Part shown: positions 47,501 through 55,788 of the stretch, piece after piece
How positions within the stretch are numbered: the stretch's first letter is position 1
Layout of the letters: each line of letters starts with the position of its first letter
Origin: Hanleya hanleyi
Taxonomy: Eukaryota; Mollusca; Polyplacophora; Lepidopleurida; Hanleyidae
Reading direction: 5' to 3'
Assembly (NCBI GenBank): GCA_036873755.1
Contig: JAVTVY010037113.1
Coordinates: 98,570-162,569, forward strand
DNA length: 64,000 nucleotides
Translations under genes and position numbers: made by a program
The notes under the pieces: generated by a model
What the model saw: only the letters and a program-made list of their open reading frames with translations
Database searches by the model: none
Told to the model about the DNA's origin: nothing

Positions 47501-49891
47501 GGCCTCTCATCAGGATCCGTATTATCAGAACATATCTAAAACAACGAATGAAAAAAACAGTTCAGGCAAAAGCAATCTCATCCTAACAAATGGTACATGC
47601 TATAGTTGGTGAATCAGTGGAAACACTGTTTGTTTGATGCATTGCCCTACATGCGGCTCATAACAGAAATTATTCTTTGCAGCAAACTTAGGAGTTCTCC
47701 TAGAAGGTTAGTTATTTCTTGCCTGTTTCGGGTCAGTCTCCTCCTGGCCGGTGAACTGATCGTCTTCATTATGGCATTGATCCTCCATAACCATGTCATT
47801 ATCCACATCTATATCTACCATACTGTTATTATTGTTACCCCACACTGGAACCTCTTCCTCCTCCTCATGCTGTGTGAATACAGGAGAGGATCTGAAAGAC
47901 TGCGTCCCAATCCCCTCATCTGTCTCAAGCTCTATCATATCACTTTTACTGACTCTTGCATGACTTATCTCCCCTTCACCATGTGCACCAGGCATTCTCT
48001 GTAGCCCTGCATTACTGCCAGTGTCACAGTCTGTCTGTGGTAATAAACACAGTCTATCCTGGGGCCCATCATCATGACTATCCACAGAGCCTACATCACT
48101 GTACAATTCTGGGCCATGATAACTTCCCCCATCAGAGTCAGAGTCTGGTAGCAGAGGTCGAGGAAGCTGACCCCTTGGATGATCCTGCAGAATACAAACC
48201 CAACCATGTTCAAGTATCCGTATATCAACATCAGATCGATTGCTTCAGTTGAATAAATGTGGGGCCATTAATTAAGTAAATGAAGGCAAACATCAATACT
48301 GAGGAATTTGTTCTCCTGAAAAAAAAAGTGGAAATTAGCTGACCTTCATCTTAGCCACAAATAAGTAGATGTGCATACAGGTTTCATAATAGAGAAATAG
48401 TATTCTTTACTTCTCTTCCTTACGGAGATGTTCATGAAAACATGGTGACCATAGCTGAGTGTTCAATTATGGAAAACAAACTAGAGGAACTTTTGTGTTA
48501 TAAAATCATGTTGATCTACCTTAGCGATGTCTCGACCAGCTGTGCCATGTATCTGTTTATACCGGTGGACCACACCTCCAGCTAAAGCCTGGGCTAGCCC
48601 AGTTCCTGGTCGCACTGTCCGCTTCCTAGGACTGATGAAGGGAGATGGTTCAGATGTGTGTGTGGTACCTTAGAATAAAAACACAACATGACACAGGAAA
48701 TGACTGGGAACATTTTTCTACACACCGATTATGACACATTGCAGCATTATAACTGTTCATTTACAAACAATTAGTTTTATGGCACAATCTTGTTTAAGAG
48801 TGCCTCTCATAGGCAGACAGACTGTTTCCTGGTCGTCGTTTTTCTGAATACCTGAACAAATTATTCATTTCTCTGAATTTTATCAGGATCAAAATAAAAC
48901 GCTCACCTTGGCCACCCCATTGCATCTGTCTCTGTTTGACAATCATATCCTGAACTCTCTGTTGTTCATTCTTCAGAGCAAGGAGCTGATTCTGCTGCTG
49001 AAGCATGAGAACTTCCTGCTGCTGTAGCTGCCACTGACGTAGTTCTTTAAACCGCTTCATCAGCTTGGCTTGTTCTCTAGCCTGTTGCTGCTCCAATATA
49101 TCCGCCTGCTTATCAGGTACATAGTCTGCAAGAAGATAAAAGCTTAGTAAACAACAGGATTCTAAATTTATCCAGAAGTAACTTTATTAAGGAGGTGATT
49201 GAATTATGGGAGTATATGCTGAAGACACAAAGGCAGTATATTGTGAGTAGGTGGAGGAATGGCAAATTAGCAAGGAAATGCATTAAAAATCAAGTATTAC
49301 GCTTTTACTAGGTGATTTTAAAAGACAGAATTATTAGATGATAGAAATTGAGAAATTTGAGGGCAAGGTCAATTTGGTGAAATTAAGGGCACTATGCCTG
49401 GCTGGCACAAAATTACTAGGAAATTAGCAGCAGGCATCAATGCCGGTAGGTAGGGCATCCAAGGCAGTGGCCTTGGTTAAATTTGAAGCCTGAATGATTA
49501 CAGCCTTGAGGTAAATATACTTACTAAGAGAGACATTGTGAACATGCTCATTCTGGATATCAAAGGCTTCCAGTTCCTCCATCTGTTCATCAGTCTGTTG
49601 AATCGACTCAAAGTTGATGGCCTTCGTGAACATATGGGCTGGAAGGTTAATATCCATTAGAGGATTGACATCAGTCAGACCGTTTGTCATGCTGTGTGTT
49701 AACTCAGTGCTTTCCCCGTTGTTCAAACCAACATTTAGTAATGGAACAGCAGGGTTATTTCCCTTGGGGGACTTGTACATGGGTTGCTCATTCATGTTGT
49801 CACCTGCTGGTACATGATCGTCCCCCAGTCCTAGCAAAACCCCAGACCGTGAACTCCAGGTAGACGACTTTGGCACAAAACGGTTATCCAT
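21922..49891 (-). CDS. CENPJ: CENPJ / CPAP centrosomal P4.1-associated protein, complete coding sequence
   Basis: Coding exons in transcript order: 49891-49525, 49125-48907, 48668-48520, 48184-47723, 47535-47481, 46256-46201, 44095-43799, 43549-43184, 41620-41492, 41261-41185, 40303-39597, 39149-39019, 36971-36813, 36632-36529, 34384-34291, 32383-32210, 32044-31900, 29526-29193, 26543-26387, 25943-25803, 25028-24955, 24478-24283, 22050-21922. Phases agree throughout: 4722 nt, 1573 residues, somewhat longer than the human protein (about 1340). CPAP controls centriole length and binds tubulin, STIL and pericentriolar partners (family knowledge). Visible parts: Q-rich N-terminal helix (about residues 130-190), tubulin-binding [14 protein letters not shown] and [15 protein letters not shown] (about 420-465), an acidic/serine-rich middle, a coiled coil (about 1006-1182) and the C-terminal G-box/TCP10 domain (about 1385-1560). 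The start is the first Met of the exon that follows a 5' UTR acceptor at 49975/49976. The exon after 47723 uses a GC donor. Confidence 0.95.
22051..24002 (-). other. CENPJ last intron, mostly unique sequence
   Basis: It holds an A-rich tract (22060-22086) and a small inverted repeat at about 22560-22613 (ATTGGCCCCTAAA with TTTAGGGGCCAAT). No exon seen. Confidence 0.5.
24003..24196 (-). mobile_element. tRNA-derived SINE
   Basis: On the minus strand an A-box-like GGCTGAGTGGTC (24182-24171) is followed about 55 bases on by a B-box-like GAGTTCAAGCCC (24119-24108), the spacing of a tRNA-type RNA polymerase III promoter. Behind it comes a body (GGTGGGTCTCTCCAGGCTTC, then CACCATATGAGTGACATTAA) of the kind shared by mollusc SINEs. 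It sits in the last CENPJ intron, about 90 bp from an exon, same sense. Confidence 0.65.
26600..28620 (-). mobile_element. Penelope-like element, decayed
   Basis: Minus-strand fragments in order: a reverse-transcriptase N-terminal part (VIMDVTSLH near 27955); [20 protein letters not shown] and [12 protein letters not shown] (27828-27394); then a GIY-YIG-like endonuclease segment, [17 protein letters not shown] (26977-26660). RT followed by GIY-YIG is the arrangement of endonuclease-bearing Penelope-like elements. Frames are shifted between the parts, so it is inactive. It lies in a CENPJ intron in the same sense. Confidence 0.8.
29193..29526 (-). CDS. CENPJ: CENPJ exon: basic, Ser/Lys-rich linker
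   Basis: It encodes a low-complexity linker ([20 protein letters not shown]) between the coiled coil and the G-box, ending [11 protein letters not shown]. Phase 2 at both ends joins AT-GAC upstream and GA-C downstream. Confidence 0.85.
29667..30948. mobile_element. Terminal-inverted-repeat DNA element, 1.28 kb
   Basis: The ends AGGCCAG-T/A-TTTTTTTATT...TTGGTTTACGGAT are inverted copies, about 33 bp good and weaker beyond, with GGGTCGG/CCGACCCC next inside. The interior has open frames up to 123 codons on both strands but no transposase motif that I recognise. No clear target duplication (flanks TATT/TAAT). In a CENPJ intron. Confidence 0.65.
31037..31510. repeat. Minisatellite, about 21 bp unit, in CENPJ intron
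   Basis: Units GGCTATCTACTAACATTACT and variants, about 20-22 copies, some with extra ATTACTAAC blocks. It lies about 390 bp from the nearest exon and has no visible relation to a splice site. Confidence 0.9.
32210..36971 (-). CDS. CENPJ: CENPJ coiled-coil exons
   Basis: Four exons (36813-36971, 36529-36632, 34291-34384, 32210-32383) encode continuous heptads: [56 protein letters not shown] and [20 protein letters not shown]. The segments KVFEKY...PDKKER and KKE-RWTS...ARL are signatures of the CPAP coiled coil, which mediates dimerisation in the family. Three transposon-bearing introns separate these short exons. Confidence 0.93.
32696..34169. mobile_element. TTAA-flanked inverted-repeat element, 1.47 kb
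   Basis: TTAA at 32692-32695 and 34170-34173 flank inverted ends CTCATTCGGTACCG / CTCATTCAGTACCG. The TTAA target is that of piggyBac and Kolobok transposons. No transposase frame is seen; non-autonomous. In the CENPJ intron, 118 bp from a coiled-coil exon. Confidence 0.75.
34507..36503. mobile_element. hAT-like non-autonomous element A, 2.0 kb
   Basis: The ends CAGGGTTTCATAGAAGTC and, inverted, CAGGGATTCATACACGTC are flanked by a 5-bp duplication TCCAT (34502-34506 and 36504-36508). Subterminal AATTGAGT words recur near both ends. A second copy with the same ends is at 53675. CAGGG ends with a 5-bp duplication resemble a hAT-related group, but hAT usually makes 8 bp, so the class is tentative. 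Confidence 0.75.
37430..38565 (-). repeat. Long-unit repeat, family 1, inverted copy
   Basis: About six units of about 165 bp with GGGCCATAACTCTTGAAAAT, CTGCACAACTA and CCAATTCACAGAGATTTC. It ends with a purine-rich GGACGGACAGAAGGACAG tract and GCGATCGCTATATGCCCCCC, the exact terminal sequence of 515-575 in reverse. In a CENPJ intron. Confidence 0.85.
39597..40303 (-). CDS. CENPJ: CENPJ large acidic, Ser/Asp-rich exon
   Basis: This 707-nt exon encodes runs such as [18 protein letters not shown] and [19 protein letters not shown]; it is likely disordered and rich in potential CK2-type phosphorylation sites (inference). It is joined upstream by phase to 41185-41261; without that small exon the frame would not close. 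Confidence 0.88.
41185..41261 (-). CDS. CENPJ: CENPJ 77-nt exon inferred from phase
   Basis: Acceptor CTGTTTCCAG, coding [20 protein letters not shown], donor CA|GTATGT. It is the only candidate I found between 41492 and 40303 that makes the whole coding sequence close; homology of this linker is not recognisable. Confidence 0.7.
41790..42190. repeat. 15-bp minisatellite in CENPJ intron, distal block
   Basis: Units AGGTGAGCAGATTAC and variants (minus strand GTAATCTGCTCACCT), the same unit as 42955-43187. An inserted segment of about 760 bp (42195-42952) separates the two blocks. Confidence 0.85.
42195..42952. mobile_element. Possible solo LTR or other insert splitting the 15-bp array
   Basis: A unique segment interrupts the minisatellite. 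It holds a TATATAAG box near 42430, an AATAAA near 42796, and can be read from TG to CA, all as in a solo LTR. I could not find a target-site duplication, so the class is uncertain. Confidence 0.35.
42955..43187 (-). repeat. 15-bp minisatellite starting at a CENPJ 5' splice site
   Basis: On the minus strand the exon end CAG is followed by GTAATCTGCTTACCT and then about fifteen variants of GTAATCTGCTCACCT, so the donor itself is unit 1 and each unit carries a GTAATC donor-like word. Confidence 0.88.
43184..43549 (-). CDS. CENPJ: CENPJ exon ending at a minisatellite donor
   Basis: 122 codons, [18 protein letters not shown] through [18 protein letters not shown], phase 0 on both sides. Its donor CAG|GTAATCTGCT is the founder motif of a 15-bp tandem array that fills the adjoining intron. 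Confidence 0.9.
43799..46256 (-). CDS. CENPJ: CENPJ tubulin-binding exons
   Basis: A 56-nt exon (46201-46256; [19 protein letters not shown]) and the next exon (43799-44095; [15 protein letters not shown]). They match the tubulin-binding region of CPAP, where a helix and the FL(K/R)RGEGLARF motif cap beta-tubulin; the basic pair after FL is kept. The rest of the second exon is a basic Ser/Pro linker. Confidence 0.92.
44433..44878. repeat. 224-bp perfect tandem duplication in CENPJ intron
   Basis: 44433-44656 and 44657-44878 look identical along nearly their whole length (for example AGAAGAGACTGGACAATAAC at the same offset of 224). Either very recent or an assembly artefact. Confidence 0.85.
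44879..45730. repeat. Degenerate about 135-bp repeats (GACCTTGAC family)
   Basis: Six or so diverged units hold GACCTTGACTTGTTTT, AAGGTCACAGAGGTCA-like words, GAACACAATATCTAA and GCTGCCTTATGA. The 224-bp duplication upstream is the edge of this family. No exon seen here. Confidence 0.7.
47723..49891 (-). CDS. CENPJ: CENPJ N-terminal exons
   Basis: The first coding exon starts [14 protein letters not shown] and ends VHNVSL. The next is a Gln-rich helix ([20 protein letters not shown], then QMQWGGQG). A third carries [17 protein letters not shown], and a fourth is acidic ([20 protein letters not shown]). The Q-rich helix with LRQWQ and WGGQG is shared with other CPAP proteins. Confidence 0.9.
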
Positions 49892-51600
49892 TCCAGAACA
49901 TTTAGGACTGTTGTTAACTACTCTGTCCTAAATGCCAGGATGCTTGGTAGCAATCTTTTAACATCAAGCAACCATCTGAAATACATGTACACAAATAAAG
50001 TAGAATCAGATGAATGATTCAGAACAGAAACACATTCTTCACAATCCTACATTCAGCCTTGCTGAGGTCAAAATTTAGGCCAGAGATCGACCACCTCGAC
50101 AGAAAATGTTTCAAAATGTTAGTTTTACTGGGTGTGGTTTGATAATATTTTGAATGAGTACTATAAACTTCCATTGTACACTGTGATACTACCATAGGGA
50201 CATAAGTTGCTAAACACCATTTTTATTTGTAAACCTCAAGACAAATACATTGACTGGGACACACTATAGTGGTGCAGGCGGTTTGACGAGTGCCCGTGTT
50301 TAGATGGCACTTACCCCATCTAGATATTGAAAGTTCAGAGTCAGGGTCTAGACATTACAACTCTCATTCTGCTCTCATTGGACAGTTTCTAGATCTGGGT
50401 TATAAAGACCCAGTTTGAAAACACTCTCAGTGTCGTACAGGAAGTCAGCATTAGTTAGTATTTACATGTGTTTCAGAGCAGGTATGTTGTGTCGAAGTAG
50501 TATTTATAGTATACATTTTTATCATCACATGATTGAACTGAATGGTGACTAAACCCGCTGGATCCTGTCCAGAAAATTAGGGACTCGCACGGGTCAACAG
50601 TTAAATTGCAGATAATGAAGAAAAAATCCCACTAGTATGAAGGCTGCAAGTTTATACCAGATCAATATTGTCTCTGGTATATTATGAAGTCTTTTTTGCG
50701 AGTGCAAGACTTCACCACACTGCTAAAGCCAATCAATGTTCACTTCCTCTATTTGAAAAACTTCACCACCTGGAGGTTTTACAATAGAAACAGGAGAGAG
50801 TACTTTTATTCTTTTGTCTTTATCAGGAGTAATCCGTGTTTCGCACTACTAGTTGTCTCCCTTGCCTTGAATCAGTGTAACATCAATGTTAGTCATGTGG
50901 GTATGTGTCTGCGCGCCACAACAGCATTGGAAAGTTGAAAAGCAATCAAGGGGGGATTAGAACAGGTGCCACAGAAAAGACTCCAGAATAGCTAGAGTAC
51001 CTTTTGAGATGATCGTTGTTGTTTAGAATAACGTACTCCTTCTCAAGCAGTCAAATATTTATGGTATGTGATTTGACACTTGTTGATCGATTCGTCAGCT
51101 GAGGAAGATTGTGCGCAACATTTTCCAATAAATGATATAGGGCTAAGTCTCTCCTCCTTTAGTGGGGAGAGAACTAGTAGGCCTAATTAATCATTTTGTC
51201 ATTTACGTCTCAGTTGAGCTGCGCAGACCATCTTTGGGGTATTATGGGAGATTTGTCGAGTCCGAATTCTAATCTACAGCTGTTACACTTCTAGTTGATC
51301 TGCTTCTGATGATACTCAGTAATGTGAAACCGCCAAAACAAACTGCAAAAATCATGTTGACACTTGACAAGTTGGTTACACTCAGATATTTCTGTTGCCT
51401 CCCAATCGTCTTCTCAAACAAACTCGTTAGAAGGTCTTTGCTCCATTGGAAGTAACAAGAACATGAATGCGCTATGTGTTTACAAATGCGTTTCAAGGTG
51501 TCTCATGTCTATTAGTCATTTAAATTACCTGAAGTTTCTTTTTTATAAATCTCAGAATTCCACACTTGCCGCCATTTTGACGCACTGAGCGACCTCTCGT
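49892..51600 (-). other. CENPJ 5' UTR exons and first intron (inferred)
   Basis: Just upstream of the start codon, an acceptor (TATTTCAG) bounds a UTR segment 49892-49975. A matching non-coding first exon is proposed at 51529-about 51600, with donor ACTTCAG|GTAATT. The intron between holds no recognised element. First-exon limits are a guess from sequence context. Confidence 0.5.
51562..51590 (-). promoter_or_regulatory. Possible CENPJ core promoter / YY1-like site
   Basis: The minus strand reads CAAAATGGCGGC at 51569-51580, the classic YY1 motif that in many animal genes sits just downstream of the transcription start. It also contains the ATG of a 7-codon upstream frame (51575-51552). Inferred from motif and position relative to the donor at 51529. 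Confidence 0.4.
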
Positions 51601-52344
51601 CATTTGGAGATGTACGAAACGATGCTCTAGTCTGAGTTTATTTTGAAAAACATGCATACAGGAGTTTATGGAAACAAATGTGATCAAAGTTCACAAAATA
51701 TAAAAGTATTTAAGTCTAGTCATTATTCTACTTTGACTCGTTTACCCATGATTCAACAAAATGTCTTCCGCAAAAATTTCTAGCAGACGCATTTTTTAAA
51801 CGAGCTATTGGAAAAAAGACGGGTAATGCCCGCTAACCCGCATCCCCATGCTATACATTATTCAGATATGCTTTTGTAGAATCAATCACTCAGTAGGAAA
51901 TACATTTTACGTCCAACATGAACAAAACGTGCTGCCTCAGATAAAAACGGACCCTCGAAAACTGGACCCTCGGTGATCGTGACCGTGTTGTTTGAAGAGT
52001 CTTGGATGATCAGTTGTGTGCTCCGTGCTAAAGACGCTCTGGAGAGGGTGAGATGGCTGTGAGTATTGTACCGTAGCCTGTTGTTATTTTTGTAACCACC
52101 CTTACTAAGGAGTAGTAAAGAATAGGAGTCGTAACCCGCGTGTGGAATGAGTCCTCATGAAATTTTCCTTAACTAAGTTAAGGTTATACCAAATGACTCT
52201 ATACCACTTTGCATTAAAACCTACCCGGTAGTGTTCCAAACAACAAATTAGTATTTTTTTCTTGAATAATGTCGTTGAAGTGAGTTTTAGGACACGAATA
52301 GCACACATGTTGGAGAAAACGTATTGGAGCCATGACCTCCGGAA

Positions 52345-52512
52345 CATGACGTCACAACCTGATTACGACTGCGCCGTAAACGTCATAGTCTATGACGTCG
52401 GGCGTTGTTACGAAAGATTCACCCAACTGTGGGAATTCTAGTGTGATGTCGCTGACATTTTGACGTCACGGCAGGCATTTGACCGAGATCGTAATCAGGT
52501 TGTGACATCACA
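52345..52512. mobile_element. Small MITE-like element with 25-bp inverted ends
   Basis: GACGTCACAACCTGATTACG near 52347 pairs with CGTAATCAGGTTGTGACATC near 52490. About 165 bp, nested inside the outer element; three or more TGACGTCA/GACGTCA words lie in it. Confidence 0.65.
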
Positions 52513-52683
52513 GGTCAAGCGATCACAGCTTTCGCCGTTTTGAAAGGGGCGTGAAATTGTCGCACTTTACTGCTGCTATTTCCAAACTTGGGTAGTTTGA
52601 AAACATACAAAAATGTAAAACAAGATACAACAATTTAGCACAAAAAAGTAGCAGATTTTGAGACCATATTGTATAACCTTTAA

Positions 52684-53102
52684 GCCCGGTGCACACGAGA
52701 GCTATCAGCTGAGCTGACGGCCTCAATTGCCTGTCAGCTCAGGGGATAGCTCTCGTGAGCGGGCAGTTTTGGTTGAGTTTTCGGCCTCGCGAGGCCGGGA
52801 AAAAGATATCAAACTTGTTTGATAATTTCGCCTCGCGAGGCCAAATCCTCCGCGTGTGTGGCGAACGCAAGCCAACAGCTCAGCAGTTTCATTGGACTGG
52901 TCAATGAATCGCATGTTATTTTCACACGATTCATACGCACGACTCTTCAAAATGGCCTTGATGAAGACGTTATGAGGAAACTGAAATCAATTTCATGAAA
53001 CTTTTGCTCACCGTGTGCGCTGAAACCACACGGGAGCTAGCCCCTGAGCTGACAGGCAATTGAGGCCGATAGCTCAGCTGACATCTCTCGTGTGCGCCGG
53101 GC
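52684..53102. mobile_element. MITE with about 75-bp inverted ends and TTTAA duplication
   Basis: The left end GCCCGGTGCACACGAGAGCT...CTCAATTGCCTGTCAGCTCA is matched in inverted form by the right end, and TTTAA stands at both borders (52679-52683 and 53103-53107). 419 bp, no coding frame. Confidence 0.8.
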
Positions 53103-53559
53103 TTTAAATCCTCACAATTGCAACCTCATTCCACACACGTCGGGTTGACTATGGCTGTACATGGCTCCTATTCTTTACAACTCCCCCTTACTGTTAGATT
53201 CAGATTTCAGATTTCCTTTATTTGTACATATACGCCCACGTGGGGCCGGGTACAACAACAAATTAATAAGTAACTGACCTAAATACACTCAAATAGATTA
53301 CCAAGGCTAGAACTCTCAGTTATGAGGTGTACCCTCAAATATTAATATTATGAGATGTAGATGAGCTCCTGGTGACTGCTGAGCCTGAGGAGTATCCAAA
53401 TTAGCCAAATTTACATGGCTACGTTCGTTCATACTCAGCCATGCTTAATATTGAATTTACATGTACAGTCCGGGACCGCAAGGCTCCATGGGCCGTATGG
53501 CTCTATCCGGCAATAAAACCACACCTCCCCACTCTCTGACCACTACTTTTATCTAGTTC

Positions 53560-55545
53560 GGTAAATAATTTGGGCGCCATGAGGAGCTGATCATATGTGT
53601 CTGCAAACAGTCTTCAAACCTCAACTGCCGATTGAATTTCTCGTTACTATTCATACGGGTCAATCATGTGATCGCAGGGATTCATAGAAGTCCAAATTTT
53701 ACGAACCGAAATCTGGAAAATTGAGGTTTTTTTCACTCAAATTGAGTTAAAATAAAATTTATCGGCATTTTTTATCCCTCAAATTGAGTATATAAATTTT
53801 TTACAAACCAGGGTCATTTTTTCCCCCAGTGTTGAGTATATAATTTTTTTACAAACCAGGGTAAATGTTACCTTCTGTGAACCTTGTCTACTGTTACCAA
53901 TTCAGGTATTTTTTAACCTTTTGTGTAATTAAAACCATTTTGTGTCGTTGATTGCGTTTACTCGTTTCCATCATTATGTTTTCAGGTATCCGGCAGGATA
54001 CATGAACAAATTATGTTAGATTTATTCAAGTTGTTTACGAGTAATACTTCAGGTAATCAGGTAAAACTCTGTAATACTGCCGGTACTGGTTTTCATTTAT
54101 ACATGTACATGTAGTTCTCATATACATGCAGTGAGGAGTGTCAACTATTTCCCTCTCTGAAAGCTGTTATATCTCAATCAATCAACAATACATAAAAGAA
54201 CTTTTAATTCCTTTTTCCAACTTCCACACAGGACTGTCTGAATAATACACAAACACACATCCAATTTCAGTATACAAATATGGCCCAACTTGTTAGGTGG
54301 TAATTATAAAAAAAATATATATTGATATAATAAAAACCCCATTTATCTATTAATTTAGATCTAAAATTAAATTTGAAGAAACCATTATCCAAAATTTAAC
54401 ATTAACAGAAAAATAATTTTAATTATGGAAACATTTAACAAAAGCAGTGAATTAATAAATATAAAAATATTGTGATGACATAAAGTGAAGTTCCAGTTAT
54501 TGTGATATTATTCAATTACAAATGACCACAGTATGAAAAATCACACTGGTTTATAAAACGATGATTGTATATATTTTATTTATATACACGATGATTGTAT
54601 TGGGTTACACAAATAATAGGAGTCTTGAGGATGATATTATTTTGATAGAATATGGTTAACAAAAAAAAAAGAAGGAAAAAACAACAAAGAAACGCTTCAA
54701 AACGCTTGCTTGCTCTCTCGCTAGGAAGAGTTCACTCCCTTATGTTCTCAAACCGCATGCTGTACGGTTGTGTCAATCTTCGTTACCAAACTGAAAATGA
54801 TACAGTATTACTATTTTCTCAAGACAGACCACACAGATTATACAAAGAAATGCTTACGATTGGCATTCTACGAAAACAACGTGTCTTTATTCAGTATCGT
54901 TTGTATCTCCCTGCGTTGGAAGGAACGAGAACGAAAAGGTCGAACGAAAACGAAACCAAAAAAAAAAATGGCGACTCGTTGATTGTTCAGTGAAATTACG
55001 GTTCATAAGTATTCGGGATTCTTCCACGGAATTATACGTCGATGTAACTAACATTACGTGGGATAAACTAGTCTCGGATGAATATATCCCGTTAACAGAC
55101 GTCCGAGGTAAATTCAGAGCAGCTGACGGAGTTTGCACTTGCGTTGTTGTTGCTGCCGACAGATTCACATGTGCTTTCGCGACCATGGGATGATTTCCCG
55201 ACAACCGGGTATTGTAATTTCGAATTTACGAAGCTTAAAAATTCAGTTTCCGAAGCCTGAAAATTCAGTTTCCAACACACAAATTGAGTATAAATATTTT
55301 GGTGAAAACTTTTGATTTTTTACTCAAAAAAATTGAGTTTTGAACTGAAAAATTGAGTTTTAAAACTCAATCTACGAACCGAAATTCGGTACGTAGAACT
55401 GACGTGTATGAATCCCTGGATCGGCATTATCGCAGCGTACCGGCCACGTGACCCATATGAAGATAATGGAGAAATTCAACTGGCCATTGATGTTTGAAGA
55501 CTGATTGCAGACGGATCAGCTCTTCACGGCTATTACCAACAGTGC
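53560..55545. repeat. Pre-existing palindrome split by hAT-like element B
   Basis: The sequence left of element B (53581-53660: GAGCTGATC, CAGTCTTCAAACCTCAA, GAATTTCTC) is the inverted copy of the sequence right of it (about 55440-55525). With the element removed, the two sides form a hairpin of about 90-bp arms with the insertion in the loop. Confidence 0.7.
53675..55418. mobile_element. hAT-like non-autonomous element B, 1.74 kb
   Basis: The ends CAGGGATTCATAGAAGTCC and inverted CAGGGATTCATACACGTC are flanked by the 5-bp duplication GATCG (53670-53674, 55419-55423). Subterminal AATTGAGTTT words repeat on both sides. Same ends as element A at 34507 but a different interior. Lies 370 bp upstream of the next gene's start codon. 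Confidence 0.8.
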
Positions 55546-55788
55546 TCAGCAAATAATTGCTATGAGAATTGGAAGTGAAGAAAGTACATGTAGCAGGTTT
55601 TAATATGGTTTATTAGTGTCCTCCGGGTGTCTAAATAATAATAATACAAATTGAGTTCACATGATATTTTTTATGTTGTTCGGACTTCCTACTTGCTGCC
55701 AATCTCTGTACATGTAGTCCCATATATTCATCTTTGGTAGGAGTGGATTTCTGCATAGGACACAAGCAATGCCAGAGATCTTTGTCTG

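Larger units (their letters stand above)
52092..53205. mobile_element. Outer inverted-repeat element of a nested stack
   Basis: The left end (AGTAAAGAATAGGAG then GTGTGGAATGAG, about 52108-52150) and right end (CTCATTCCACACACG then CTCCTATTCTTTACAACT, about 53127-53187) are inverted copies. Two smaller inverted-repeat elements lie between them. No coding frame. Confidence 0.65.

Noticed and set aside
54652..54993. 113-codon lysine-rich frame inside element B
   Set aside because: Low-complexity A-rich start and no recognisable domain; most likely chance.
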